Part shown: positions 38,003 through 45,260 of the stretch, in pieces
Numbering within the stretch: the stretch's first letter is position 1
Layout: every line of letters starts with the position of its first letter
From: JAMQKA01 sp043951865
GTDB lineage: Bacteria; Bacteroidota; Rhodothermia; Balneolales; Balneolaceae
Length of the DNA stretch: 64,000 nucleotides
Direction: 5' to 3'
Assembly (NCBI RefSeq): GCF_043951865.1
Contig: NZ_JBINJF010000019.1
Coordinates: forward strand, 38,071-102,070
Program-made: the position numbers and the translations under genes
Notes under the pieces: generated by a model
Databases searched by the model: none
Told to the model about the DNA's origin: nothing
What the model saw: the letters and a program-made list of their open reading frames with translations, nothing else

Positions 38003-38617
38003 ATGTTTTCAGTAGAAGTACATAACCTGTCCAAGCGTTACGGGGCCACGAGAGTGCTCGAGAATCTTTCGTTCTCATTCGAACCAGGTATAACAGGCAT
38101 TGGGGGCTCCAACGGGTCCGGCAAATCCACGTTGCTGAAGTGCCTGGCCGGGCTGCTGAATCCCACTACCGGAACCATTACCTGGAAAAATGGAACGACT
38201 CCACTTGCCAATGATGTCTTCCGATCTCATCTCGGTTACGTTGCGCCGTATATCAATCTCTACCACGAGCTGAGCGTCCGGGAAAATATGGAGCTCATTT
38301 TAAAGCTTCGGAAAAAAAACTATTCCCCGGCACAGCAAAAAGAGCTCTGGGAACGGTTGCAACTTGCGGGTTTGACTGACAAGCCGTTCGGAGATCTTTC
38401 AACCGGCCAGCAGCAACGGGCACGGCTGGCATCTACTCTCAGCTATCACCCCTCCATCCTTTTCCTGGATGAACCCGGGGCTAATCTTGACAAGCAGGGC
38501 CGGGCAACCATCCGGCAGATCCTGGACAACTTCCGGGACGAACAAAAAATCGTGTTACTGGCGTCAAATAATCCCTCCGAGCTGGACCTTGCAGATCAAA
38601 TTTTTTCCGTAGAATAA
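38003..38617 (+). CDS. ABC transporter ATP-binding protein, CcmA-like
   Basis: 204 residues, a compact ABC ATPase: Walker A GGSNGSGKST near residue 35, signature LSTGQQQRARLA near 132, Walker B ILFLDEPGANLD near 150. Short length and sequence feel resemble the CcmA heme-export ATPase, but no ccmB or ccmC permease gene follows; its membrane partner must be elsewhere. The predicted promoter ends 4 bases before the ATG. Divergent from the acidic protein/pccB unit. Confidence 0.8.
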   Translation: MFSVEVHNLSKRYGATRVLENLSFSFEPGITGIGGSNGSGKSTLLKCLAGLLNPTTGTITWKNGTTPLANDVFRSHLGYVAPYINLYHELSVRENMELILKLRKKNYSPAQQKELWERLQLAGLTDKPFGDLSTGQQQRARLASTLSYHPSILFLDEPGANLDKQGRATIRQILDNFRDEQKIVLLASNNPSELDLADQIFSVE

Positions 38618-38631
38618 GCGCGGCAAACCCG

Positions 38632-38856
38632 TTACGAACCATCTCGTTTTACCTGCTCTCCCCTGCAGCATTCTTCTACGTTAATACCGCAGTTCGCACA
38701 CTGTCCGTGGCCGTGCACCCAGATCAACGGTGCCTCAGATCCACAATATGTACATCTTCCACGCCCTGCAGGTCTACAGCTGTTTGTGCCCACTCGCTGT
38801 TTTCTGTTTGGTTGCTCTGGCCTATTCAACGATTTCCACTTCCATTTCTTATTCAA
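38632..38856 (-). CDS. Small zinc-ribbon protein
   Basis: Up to 74 residues. The C-terminal half, CTYCGSEAPLIWVHGHGQC followed by ANCGINVEECC, has two CxxC knuckles 17 residues apart, a clear zinc ribbon. The N-terminal part is basic and less convincing, and the first codon in frame is TTG, so the true start is uncertain and may be further in. Function unknown. Convergent with the ABC ATPase gene, 14 bases apart. Confidence 0.55.
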   Translation of the reverse strand: MNKKWKWKSLNRPEQPNRKQRVGTNSCRPAGRGRCTYCGSEAPLIWVHGHGQCANCGINVEECCRGEQVKRDGS

Positions 38857-39031
38857 AATTCAGGCCCAACATTGTGCAGTGGTACTACCGCCACAACCTG
38901 CTTCCACCAATTCCAAATCTGTAAGCCTCTCCGCGTAATGCTTTGCTCCCCAAAATGGACAACAAAAACACAGCCAAGTTTAATATAATCAGCAACTTAA
39001 CAACTTCTTCATCAAAAACAATACCCATGGA

Positions 39032-39409
39032 TCACCGGATCTCCATATCCTCCCTGATCAACAGCAGGATCGCCCCGTGGGGCACAATAATATATTTCTC
39101 ATTTTCGAACTCAATTTCATGAGACTGCCCCTTTAAATAGATCGCCAGGTCTCCCTCCGCCGCCTGCATACCGATATAGCGGGTTTCGCTGTTATCCTCT
39201 TTCCAGGGTTCGTCCAGTTCCTGTGAAGGGATGGGATATCCCGGTCCCGTTTTTATCACGTACCCGCTCTGGATATCCTCTTTCTCCTGTACCGTTGCCG
39301 GCAGTACGAGACCGCTCTTGGTCCGCGCTTCCATCTCACGAGGCTTGATTAATACTCTGTCGCCAACTACAATAAATTTATCTACCGAATTGAGATAATC
39401 CTGAATCAT
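39032..39409 (-). CDS. GroES-like co-chaperonin, divergent
   Basis: 125 residues against about 95 for GroES. The start VVGDRVLIKPREMEARTKSG and the mobile-loop anchor GLVLP match Cpn10, and the C-terminus (KYIIVPHGAILLLI) closes the barrel. An extra segment (PSQELDEPWKEDNSETRYIG) sits in the middle. No groEL is adjacent, so this is probably a second, specialised Cpn10. It may cap the chaperonin for particular clients or act separately. Confidence 0.8.
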   Translation of the reverse strand: MIQDYLNSVDKFIVVGDRVLIKPREMEARTKSGLVLPATVQEKEDIQSGYVIKTGPGYPIPSQELDEPWKEDNSETRYIGMQAAEGDLAIYLKGQSHEIEFENEKYIIVPHGAILLLIREDMEIR

Positions 39410-39558
39410 ATTGATGATTGCTCTTTTAGATCTTACTTAAAAACGTATTTTGATTAAACTTGTATATGTTATTTTCCGTTTCATATAACCCAGGGTATCG
39501 TTCCTGGCATATATAATCTTGTCCGGTTAGAAACAGAATGCGAATATAGATTCTTTTT

Positions 39559-40419
39559 ATGGAGAACACCAACCTCGATAATAAAGTATGCCTCATTACG
39601 GGGGCCAATTCAGGTATTGGAAAAGCCACGGCCATAGAACTGGCCGAAAGGGGAGCCTATATTGTCATGCTGTGCAGGAACGAGAAAAAGGCGGAGCAGG
39701 CGCGGGAAGAGATTATTAACAAAACCGGGCAAACGGGGATCGAAATTCTGCTGGCCGATCTTGCCGTTCAGCACGATATCAGGAACGCTGCCCAGACATT
39801 TCTCAACACGTTTGATCAGCTCGATCTGCTAGTCAATAATGCCGGAATTATTGCATCCGGGCGACAGGAAACGGTCGACGGTATTGAGAAAACGCTTGCC
39901 GTGAACCATCTCGCTCCTTTTCTTCTTACCCATTTGCTGATGGATTCCCTCAAAGCAGCACCCTCCGCGCGGGTCATCAATGTTTCTTCGGAAGCACACC
40001 GGACCGCTGCCCACGCTTTTGACCTCAATAACCTTCAGTTGAAAGAGGGATTCAGCCCGATGAAAGCCTATGGTGTTTCCAAGCTTTGCAACATCATGTT
40101 TACCCATGAGCTGGCGAAACGGACTTTGGGCACTCCCGTGACCACCAACGCTCTCCATCCCGGGGTCGTGCGGTCCCGGCTCACCAGCGAAGCCAGCTGG
40201 TTTATGTATCTGCTGTTTGCAATCGGACGGCCATTTATGAAATCTCCCCAAAAGGGGGCGGAGACCACCGTCTATCTGGCCACCTCTCCCAAGGTCGAGA
40301 ATACAAGTGGAAAATATTTCAAAAACAAAAAAGAGACCCAGCCGGCGGATATCGCTTATAATGATGAACTGACGGAAAAACTGTGGGAGATCAGTTGCCA
40401 ACTAACAGGAATAGAATAG
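39559..40419 (+). CDS. Short-chain dehydrogenase/reductase
   Basis: 286 residues of the classical SDR fold: cofactor loop TGANSGIGKAT, NNAGI, and the catalytic YGVSK near residue 174 with the Ser in INVSSEAHRT. The arrangement RKAEQA-type basic residue after the second strand suggests NADP(H). It resembles retinol-dehydrogenase-like SDRs; substrate unknown. Divergent from the GroES-like gene with a shared 149-base promoter region. Confidence 0.88.
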   Translation: MENTNLDNKVCLITGANSGIGKATAIELAERGAYIVMLCRNEKKAEQAREEIINKTGQTGIEILLADLAVQHDIRNAAQTFLNTFDQLDLLVNNAGIIASGRQETVDGIEKTLAVNHLAPFLLTHLLMDSLKAAPSARVINVSSEAHRTAAHAFDLNNLQLKEGFSPMKAYGVSKLCNIMFTHELAKRTLGTPVTTNALHPGVVRSRLTSEASWFMYLLFAIGRPFMKSPQKGAETTVYLATSPKVENTSGKYFKNKKETQPADIAYNDELTEKLWEISCQLTGIE

Positions 40420-40439
40420 ATTACCGGGCTGGGGATTTC

Positions 40440-40940
40440 TTACCAAAAAATGATACGCTTTTTGAACAGCACTTTGCGGATTCGCCATACCATGCTCTTT
40501 AACTGCTTCTCGTCGAATCCAAAATCCTGAAACTCGTAACCCAAATTTTTAAACGTTTTTTCATACTCCCTGATGCCTATCTCGCTCAAAAAAATCTGAA
40601 GCTGCGACCGCTCATACTCCCGGTACTGTTTTTCAATAATGCCAAGAACATGATCCCACTTGTGCAGATCCACTGAAAGTTCCACGCCCAGCCCCCTTGC
40701 GTCATCTTTGTTATCGCTTTTAAGGCACACATCCAGGCGCTCCTCCAGCTTTTCAGGAACCGGTTCTATGCGCATGACTTTCGGTCCCCGTTTTTCGCCG
40801 TTGGCCTGCGGGAAAAAACTTTTCCACATCTCGTTGGTCGAAGGATGGTGATAATAGGCCTCCCATTTTTCATCATCCTTCCGCAGCTGAACCATCTCTT
40901 TTATGAGCGCCAGCTGCCTGTGATAGTCTAACACATACAT
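40440..40940 (-). CDS. Hypothetical protein (166 aa)
   Basis: Soluble, charged, mixed helix protein starting MYVLDYHRQLALIKEMVQL. The C-terminus is basic (WRIRKVLFKKRIIFW). A block DARGLGVELSVDLHKWDHVLGIIEKQYREYER suggests a compact domain. I recognise no family. ATG 40940 is used because the longer frame would start at TTG. Convergent with the SDR gene. Confidence 0.6.
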   Translation of the reverse strand: MYVLDYHRQLALIKEMVQLRKDDEKWEAYYHHPSTNEMWKSFFPQANGEKRGPKVMRIEPVPEKLEERLDVCLKSDNKDDARGLGVELSVDLHKWDHVLGIIEKQYREYERSQLQIFLSEIGIREYEKTFKNLGYEFQDFGFDEKQLKSMVWRIRKVLFKKRIIFW

Positions 40941-41130
40941 GACATTAACGGTTGGGTTCAATATTGTTGATCATTTCTCCAGTGCAGATTACTGCAGTTT
41001 GTACTCCAATAACTACCTCCTGGTCAAATTCGTACCCGGCGTTTATATCCCCGCAATGAGAATTTCCTATTCCAGAAAATCCAGAAATTTAGCAAAACAA
41101 CAGGGTTACAAAAGCCCTATTATAATCGCC

Positions 41131-41295
41131 TTACACGCTCGGGCGCCTGCCAAAAATCAACGAAACCACAAACAGCACCAGGAATATGTAAAAGAGTATT
41201 TCGGCGATTCCGGCCGCAGTTCCTGCAATGCCTCCAAAACCGAGTACGGCGGCAATGATGGCAATAATTAAAAATGTAATACTCCAGCGCAGCAT
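41131..41295 (-). CDS. DUF1328-like small membrane protein (54 aa)
   Basis: Starts MLRWSITFLIIAIIAAVLGF and ends FVVSLIFGRRPSV. Two hydrophobic helices are joined by GGIAGTAAGIAE, the typical DUF1328 (YtjA) pattern. GGGAGG precedes the ATG at good spacing. Such proteins are small inner-membrane proteins, often induced by stress; their role is unknown. It lies next to another tiny membrane protein on the same strand. Confidence 0.8.
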   Translation of the reverse strand: MLRWSITFLIIAIIAAVLGFGGIAGTAAGIAEILFYIFLVLFVVSLIFGRRPSV

Positions 41296-41344
41296 CTAAC
41301 CTCCCGTATTTATGTCACTGTCATGTTCATTTTGTACCGCTGTG

Positions 41345-41542
41345 TTATTTGCCACGCAGCAGCACCACACCCACCACAAGTACAACGGCGGATACCACCA
41401 CCGGCACAATATTTCCCTGGCTCACCACCACATCCATCCCGAAAACGCCAAAGCTCTCGGACTCATTAAGATAGTTGACTCCGGTGTAAATAAGAGAGGC
41501 CAGGCCACCGACCGTTAGTATAGCTCCTATTGCTTTTCCCAT
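41345..41542 (-). CDS. Small two-helix membrane protein (65 aa)
   Basis: Starts MGKAIGAILTVGGLASLIYTG. Two hydrophobic segments (about 4-24 and 44-62) flank a short polar loop (NYLNESESFGVFGMDV). The look is that of DUF3185-type small proteins, but I cannot assign it firmly. It is 49 bases upstream of the DUF1328-like gene and probably cotranscribed. Confidence 0.55.
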   Translation of the reverse strand: MGKAIGAILTVGGLASLIYTGVNYLNESESFGVFGMDVVVSQGNIVPVVVSAVVLVVGVVLLRGK

Positions 41543-41856
41543 TGTTCAACAATCTTGTTATCGTTTTGATACCTTATAACGGTTATCGACAGATTTGTTC
41601 CCCGCTTCCGGGGATACTCAGCACCGGTTACCGTTCCTGCATGCTCATGGCACCATAGAAATCGCGTTCATGAAAATTATAAAATCATATAAACTAAACT
41701 ACTGTTTTTATTGATTATAAAACAAATGAAATAAGATCTGTACGATACATTTTTTTGGTTGCAGTTTTTGGCAGGTACCATTTACTTGTAATTTTAAAAC
41801 CAGGAACCACGTGGTGTTGAGTCCAATCTCCGACACCCCGCCAACAATTCAGCATT
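41543..41856. other. Intergenic 314 bases, nothing seen
   Basis: AT-rich promoter region between divergent tiny genes. I recognise no repeat, RNA or binding site in it. Confidence 0.4.
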
Positions 41857-42012
41857 ATGGATAAAAGAGAATGCCCCGGTTGCGCAATGAAAGTAGACGC
41901 TGATGCAGAAGCATGCCCTGTCTGCGGATACGAATTCCCGCGTCAGCCTCTCAGCGTACAGATTGCGGCCTGGGTTATGATTGTGCTTCTTATTTTGTGG
42001 ATGGTTCTGTAG
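41857..42012 (+). CDS. Zinc-ribbon plus membrane-anchor mini-protein (51 aa)
   Basis: Starts MDKRECPGCAMKVDADAEA; two CxxC knuckles (CPGC and CPVC, Cys 6/9 and 20/23) form a short zinc ribbon, followed by YEFPRQPLS and a single C-terminal helix (IAAWVMIVLLILWMVL). The ribbon would face the cytosol in a tail-anchored protein. The clean knuckle spacing and the hydrophobic tail argue that it is real. Function unknown. Confidence 0.65.
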   Translation: MDKRECPGCAMKVDADAEACPVCGYEFPRQPLSVQIAAWVMIVLLILWMVL

Positions 42013-42254
42013 TGCAGCTTATCGTGGTGTGAAGGTCATGCGATCGGTTTTGGTAATTCTCTAAACCCCACCTTTTGTTTTCACGAATCCCTTTGAAAAG
42101 CGATTAACATTTCTATTTTATTTAACAATGGGCTTTAAAAAGCCGGGATGTTGCCTGAAGTCAATCCACAGGCGTATTCGAAATCCCGGGGTAATATCGA
42201 TGATTGAGGATTTCGAAGTGAACATATGTTTGAAATCGGGCAAACATCACATCC

Positions 42255-42375
42255 AGAGACCTTTGCAGAACCTGCTATTTTGTTGGGAAGTGGTTGTACC
42301 ACCAACCCTTATTGACCTTTAAACGGGAGTACTACTCCCTCAAAACAAGGAATTGAGGTTATTACAACACCCTCT
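42255..42375. repeat. Foldback element (copy 5)
   Basis: 121 bp aligned with 34471-34588. It starts AGAGACCTTTGCAGAACCT and ends ACACCCTCT. Inner palindromes are GGTTGTACCACCAACC and GGGAGTACTACTCCC. It ends 46 bases before the start of the oxidoreductase gene. The remaining gap 42013-42254 shows nothing else. Confidence 0.65.
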
Positions 42376-42421
42376 TTTATACAGTCTACTTAAAATCTTT
42401 TTATACAAATCCAGATCAATT

Positions 42422-43516
42422 ATGAGTGAGAACATTTCCAGAAAAAGATTCCTAAAACGAGCCGGTTCCGCCCTGGCCCTTTCCACTATCGGGTTTCCCT
42501 CCGTTATACTCTCAAACAACCAGGAAAAACTTGGAGTGGCGCTGGTCGGCCTGGGAAACTACAGTACGACACGGCTGGCTCCCGGACTTCAAAAAACCGA
42601 TCACTGCGAACTTCGTGGCATTGTAACCGGCTCGCCGTCAAAAATACCGACATGGCAGGAAAAGTATGGAATCCCCGACAGCAATGTTTACAGCTATGAA
42701 ACGATGCACGAGTTGGCCAATAATGATGACATTGACGTGGTATATGTTGTGGTTCCCACCGGTTTGCACGCCAGGTATTCCATCATCGCGGCCGAGGCAG
42801 GCAAGCATGTATGGTGTGAAAAACCGATGGCCATGAACGTCAAGGAGTGCCAGGCCATTATCGATGCCACGAATAAAAACGGGGTGCAGCTGGCAATCGG
42901 CTACCGTATGCAGCATGAACCAAACACCAGGACCATCATTCGATATGGCAAAGAAGAAACATATGGAGCCGTCACAGGGGTGAAAACCGGGGCCGGTTAC
43001 GACGGGAGTCATCCGGAGGGCAACTGGCGAAGAGATGCGGAATTGGGAGGCGGCGCCCTGTATGACATGGGGGTGTACCCGATCAACGCCGCCCGTTACT
43101 CTACCAGCATGGAACCGATTGCCGCAAGCGGCATTCAAAGCTCTGAGCGCAAAGATATGTATGACGAGGTGGATGAAACCACCGTCTTCCAGCTCGAATT
43201 TCCCGGAGGGGTTATTGCCGACGGGGAAACCAGCTTCGGTAAATCGATGAACTACCTGGACGTGGACTGCACCGACGGCTGGTACTATTTGCGCCCGTTT
43301 CAGTCTTATTCCGGCGTCAAGGGAAAGACCAGCGACGGAAAGATACTGCCGCCGGACCCCCATCACCAGCAGGCGCGCCAGATGGACAATGAAGCCCTGG
43401 CCATTAAGGAAGGCCGAAAACCGATTGTACCGGGATCAGAGGGGCTGAAAGATATCCGCATTGTGCAGGCCATTATGGAATCTTCCCGAAAAGATGGAGC
43501 AAAGATCCAGCTGTAA
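42422..43516 (+). CDS. Gfo/Idh/MocA-family oxidoreductase with Tat-like signal
   Basis: 364 residues. The N-terminus reads SRKRFLKRAG followed by a hydrophobic stretch, a variant Tat signal, so the folded cofactor-loaded protein probably goes to the periplasm, as glucose-fructose oxidoreductases do. Rossmann motif VALVGLGNYSTTRLAPGL, the EKP motif (WCEKPMAMN) and GGGALYDMGVYPINAAR are visible. Substrate is likely a sugar; NADP would be tightly bound. ATG 42422 is preferred because the 23 upstream residues run into the foldback element and show no signal features. Confidence 0.9.
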   Translation: MSENISRKRFLKRAGSALALSTIGFPSVILSNNQEKLGVALVGLGNYSTTRLAPGLQKTDHCELRGIVTGSPSKIPTWQEKYGIPDSNVYSYETMHELANNDDIDVVYVVVPTGLHARYSIIAAEAGKHVWCEKPMAMNVKECQAIIDATNKNGVQLAIGYRMQHEPNTRTIIRYGKEETYGAVTGVKTGAGYDGSHPEGNWRRDAELGGGALYDMGVYPINAARYSTSMEPIAASGIQSSERKDMYDEVDETTVFQLEFPGGVIADGETSFGKSMNYLDVDCTDGWYYLRPFQSYSGVKGKTSDGKILPPDPHHQQARQMDNEALAIKEGRKPIVPGSEGLKDIRIVQAIMESSRKDGAKIQL

Positions 43517-43638
43517 GACATATTTGAGGAAGAAACCCGGGCCCAGGCTATTACCTCTTTTAATTTGTAACAAGTCCGCACCGAGAGGCTCTTGACATAT
43601 TAGTTGGCAAATTTTGGGTTTTTATCATGGAGTGACAT

Positions 43639-44526
43639 ATGAAAGCACTATCTCTTCCACACCGGCATGGTTTGAAGATCACCTCCATATACCTCATTAT
43701 ATCGGCGGGCTGGATCTTTTTCAGCGATTTAATTATCGTTGAAATATTTGAAGATCAGGCCATTATGGCGCAGGTGCAGACCTACAAGGGTCTGTTTTTT
43801 GTAGTTGTCACCGCCGCACTCCTGTATTACCTGATTGGTAAAAACACCGCTTCGATACTAAAAAGCAGAGCCCGCCTTGAAATGCTGATAAAGCAGAAGC
43901 AGACCTTGTTGAGTGAATTGCACCATCGCGTAAAAAACAACCTGGCAATTGTTACGGGCCTCATTGAGTTGCAAGCGAATACAATGGATGAAGCTGACAC
44001 AGAGGCCCTCCAGGAAACGCAGTTTCGCATATATACGCTCGCAAATATTGAAGAGTTGTTATACAAGGAAAAAGACTTTACCAAAATACCATTTCACGAG
44101 TGCATGAGATACCTGGTATCAAATCTCGAGCAGAGCGTCAACTCCCCATCCTCTATCCAGGCCAATATTGATGAGGTGAACCTTAATATCAACCAGGCGA
44201 TACCACTGGGACTGCTGATCAATGAAATTTTTACCCAGCTCAGGGTTAATGGATATAAGGGGAAAATAGGTTCCGTCCGTATTGACCTGAACTACTACCT
44301 GCCCAACAAAGTGAAGTTTAACCTGCAGCTGGTAGATCTCCCTGAAAAAGCCATTACCAAACTGGTTGAAACGGGTCATATTGAATTAAAATTGGTCGAC
44401 CTGTATACAAAACAGTTAAAAGCCACCTCCGGATGGGAAACCACCTCCAACGGGTATAACTTCCACCTGGAATTCAATAAATCCGATCGTTCCGGCTCTG
44501 CGGCAACCATGGCCCAAAGCATGTAA
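43639..44526 (+). CDS. HisKA_2-type kinase-like membrane protein with weak ATP site
   Basis: 295 residues. Two membrane helices (about 14-34 and 51-68) without a large sensor domain lead into a HisKA_2 dimerisation domain with the phospho-accepting His in ELHHRVKNNLAIVTGLIELQA. The following ATPase-like region keeps LGLLINEIF but the N box lacks its second Asn (NEIFTQLRVNGY) and no DNGxG-type G1 box is visible. It may not bind ATP and could serve as a phosphotransfer or scaffold protein. No response regulator is adjacent. Confidence 0.7.
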   Translation: MKALSLPHRHGLKITSIYLIISAGWIFFSDLIIVEIFEDQAIMAQVQTYKGLFFVVVTAALLYYLIGKNTASILKSRARLEMLIKQKQTLLSELHHRVKNNLAIVTGLIELQANTMDEADTEALQETQFRIYTLANIEELLYKEKDFTKIPFHECMRYLVSNLEQSVNSPSSIQANIDEVNLNINQAIPLGLLINEIFTQLRVNGYKGKIGSVRIDLNYYLPNKVKFNLQLVDLPEKAITKLVETGHIELKLVDLYTKQLKATSGWETTSNGYNFHLEFNKSDRSGSAATMAQSM

Positions 44527-44622
44527 CCCGGAAACCTGCAGGGTAACGCTTAAAAACTCATATAAATGCGCTGGTGCCGAACACCAAGGTGATAAGAGGT
44601 TCCAGGAACAGCTGTAAAACAG

Positions 44623-44663
44623 AAAAAGCCTCCCAACAGCGTTTAAAAGCTATCAGAAGGCTT
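44623..44663 (-). terminator. Intrinsic terminator of tRNA-Pro
   Basis: On the minus strand AAGCCTTC pairs with GGGAGGCTT (one G-U pair) and a run of five T follows. It begins 8 bases after the tRNA 3' end. Confidence 0.65.
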
Positions 44664-44670
44664 GATTATG

Positions 44671-44744
44671 TCGGGAAGACAGGATTTGAACCTGCGACCC
44701 CACGACCCCCAGTCGTGTGCGCTACCGGACTGCGCCACTTCCCG
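44671..44744 (-). tRNA. tRNA-Pro (GGG anticodon)
   Basis: 74 bases. Acceptor CGGGAAG pairs with CTTCCCG, discriminator A. The anticodon stem CACGA/TCGTG holds loop CTGGGGG, giving anticodon GGG. The T arm contains GGTTCAAATCC. CCA is not encoded. It lies downstream of mce on the same strand and has its own terminator. Confidence 0.97.
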
Positions 44745-44846
44745 AAAAAAGTCGATTCTGCGGCGGGCCTGCCAACGCTCACCTTACAGGCTACCACAGT
44801 TGTATTAGTTAATCGATGTCAAAGGTAAGAGTGTAAGACTCAAAAC

Positions 44847-45245
44847 TCAACTTTTGCTTTGACAAATCTCAACCAGTACTCCACGGTTATCTTTTGGGTG
44901 GATAAACGCCACCAATTTGTTATCCGCCCCCTCCACCGGTTCCTCATTTAACAGGGCAAACCCTTTTCGTTTCAGCCTTTTCAGTTCCTCATCGATGTTC
45001 TCGACCTCGAAAGCGACATGGTGCATTCCCTCTCCATGCTTTTCGATATACTTTTGTATGACCGAATCCGGGGCTGTGGAGCCCAGCAGCTCGACTTTCG
45101 ATTCACCGGTCCGGAAAAAGGCAGTCTCTGTCTTCTGGCCTGCCACCACTTCCCGCTTATAGCATTCGGAATCCAGCAGCGACTCGTAGGTCGCAATTGC
45201 ATCCTCCAAGTCGCTGACTGCTATCCCGATGTGATCGATACGCAT
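44847..45245 (-). CDS. mce: Methylmalonyl-CoA epimerase
   Basis: 132 residues of the glyoxalase/VOC fold, starting MRIDHIGIAVSDLEDAI. The metal-binding pattern is complete: His5 region (DHIGIAV), GMHHVAFEVENI in the middle, and LVEICQ at the end, with the family's typical length. The enzyme interconverts the 2R and 2S isomers of methylmalonyl-CoA between propionyl-CoA carboxylase and mutase. It starts 15 bases after serA, so it is last in the purF-engB-serA-mce run. Confidence 0.93.
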   Translation of the reverse strand: MRIDHIGIAVSDLEDAIATYESLLDSECYKREVVAGQKTETAFFRTGESKVELLGSTAPDSVIQKYIEKHGEGMHHVAFEVENIDEELKRLKRKGFALLNEEPVEGADNKLVAFIHPKDNRGVLVEICQSKS

Positions 45246-45260
45246 GGTGGTCTGTATTGG

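Noticed and set aside
42128..42322. 64-codon frame upstream of the oxidoreductase
   Set aside because: Half of it lies inside the foldback element; no sign of a real protein.
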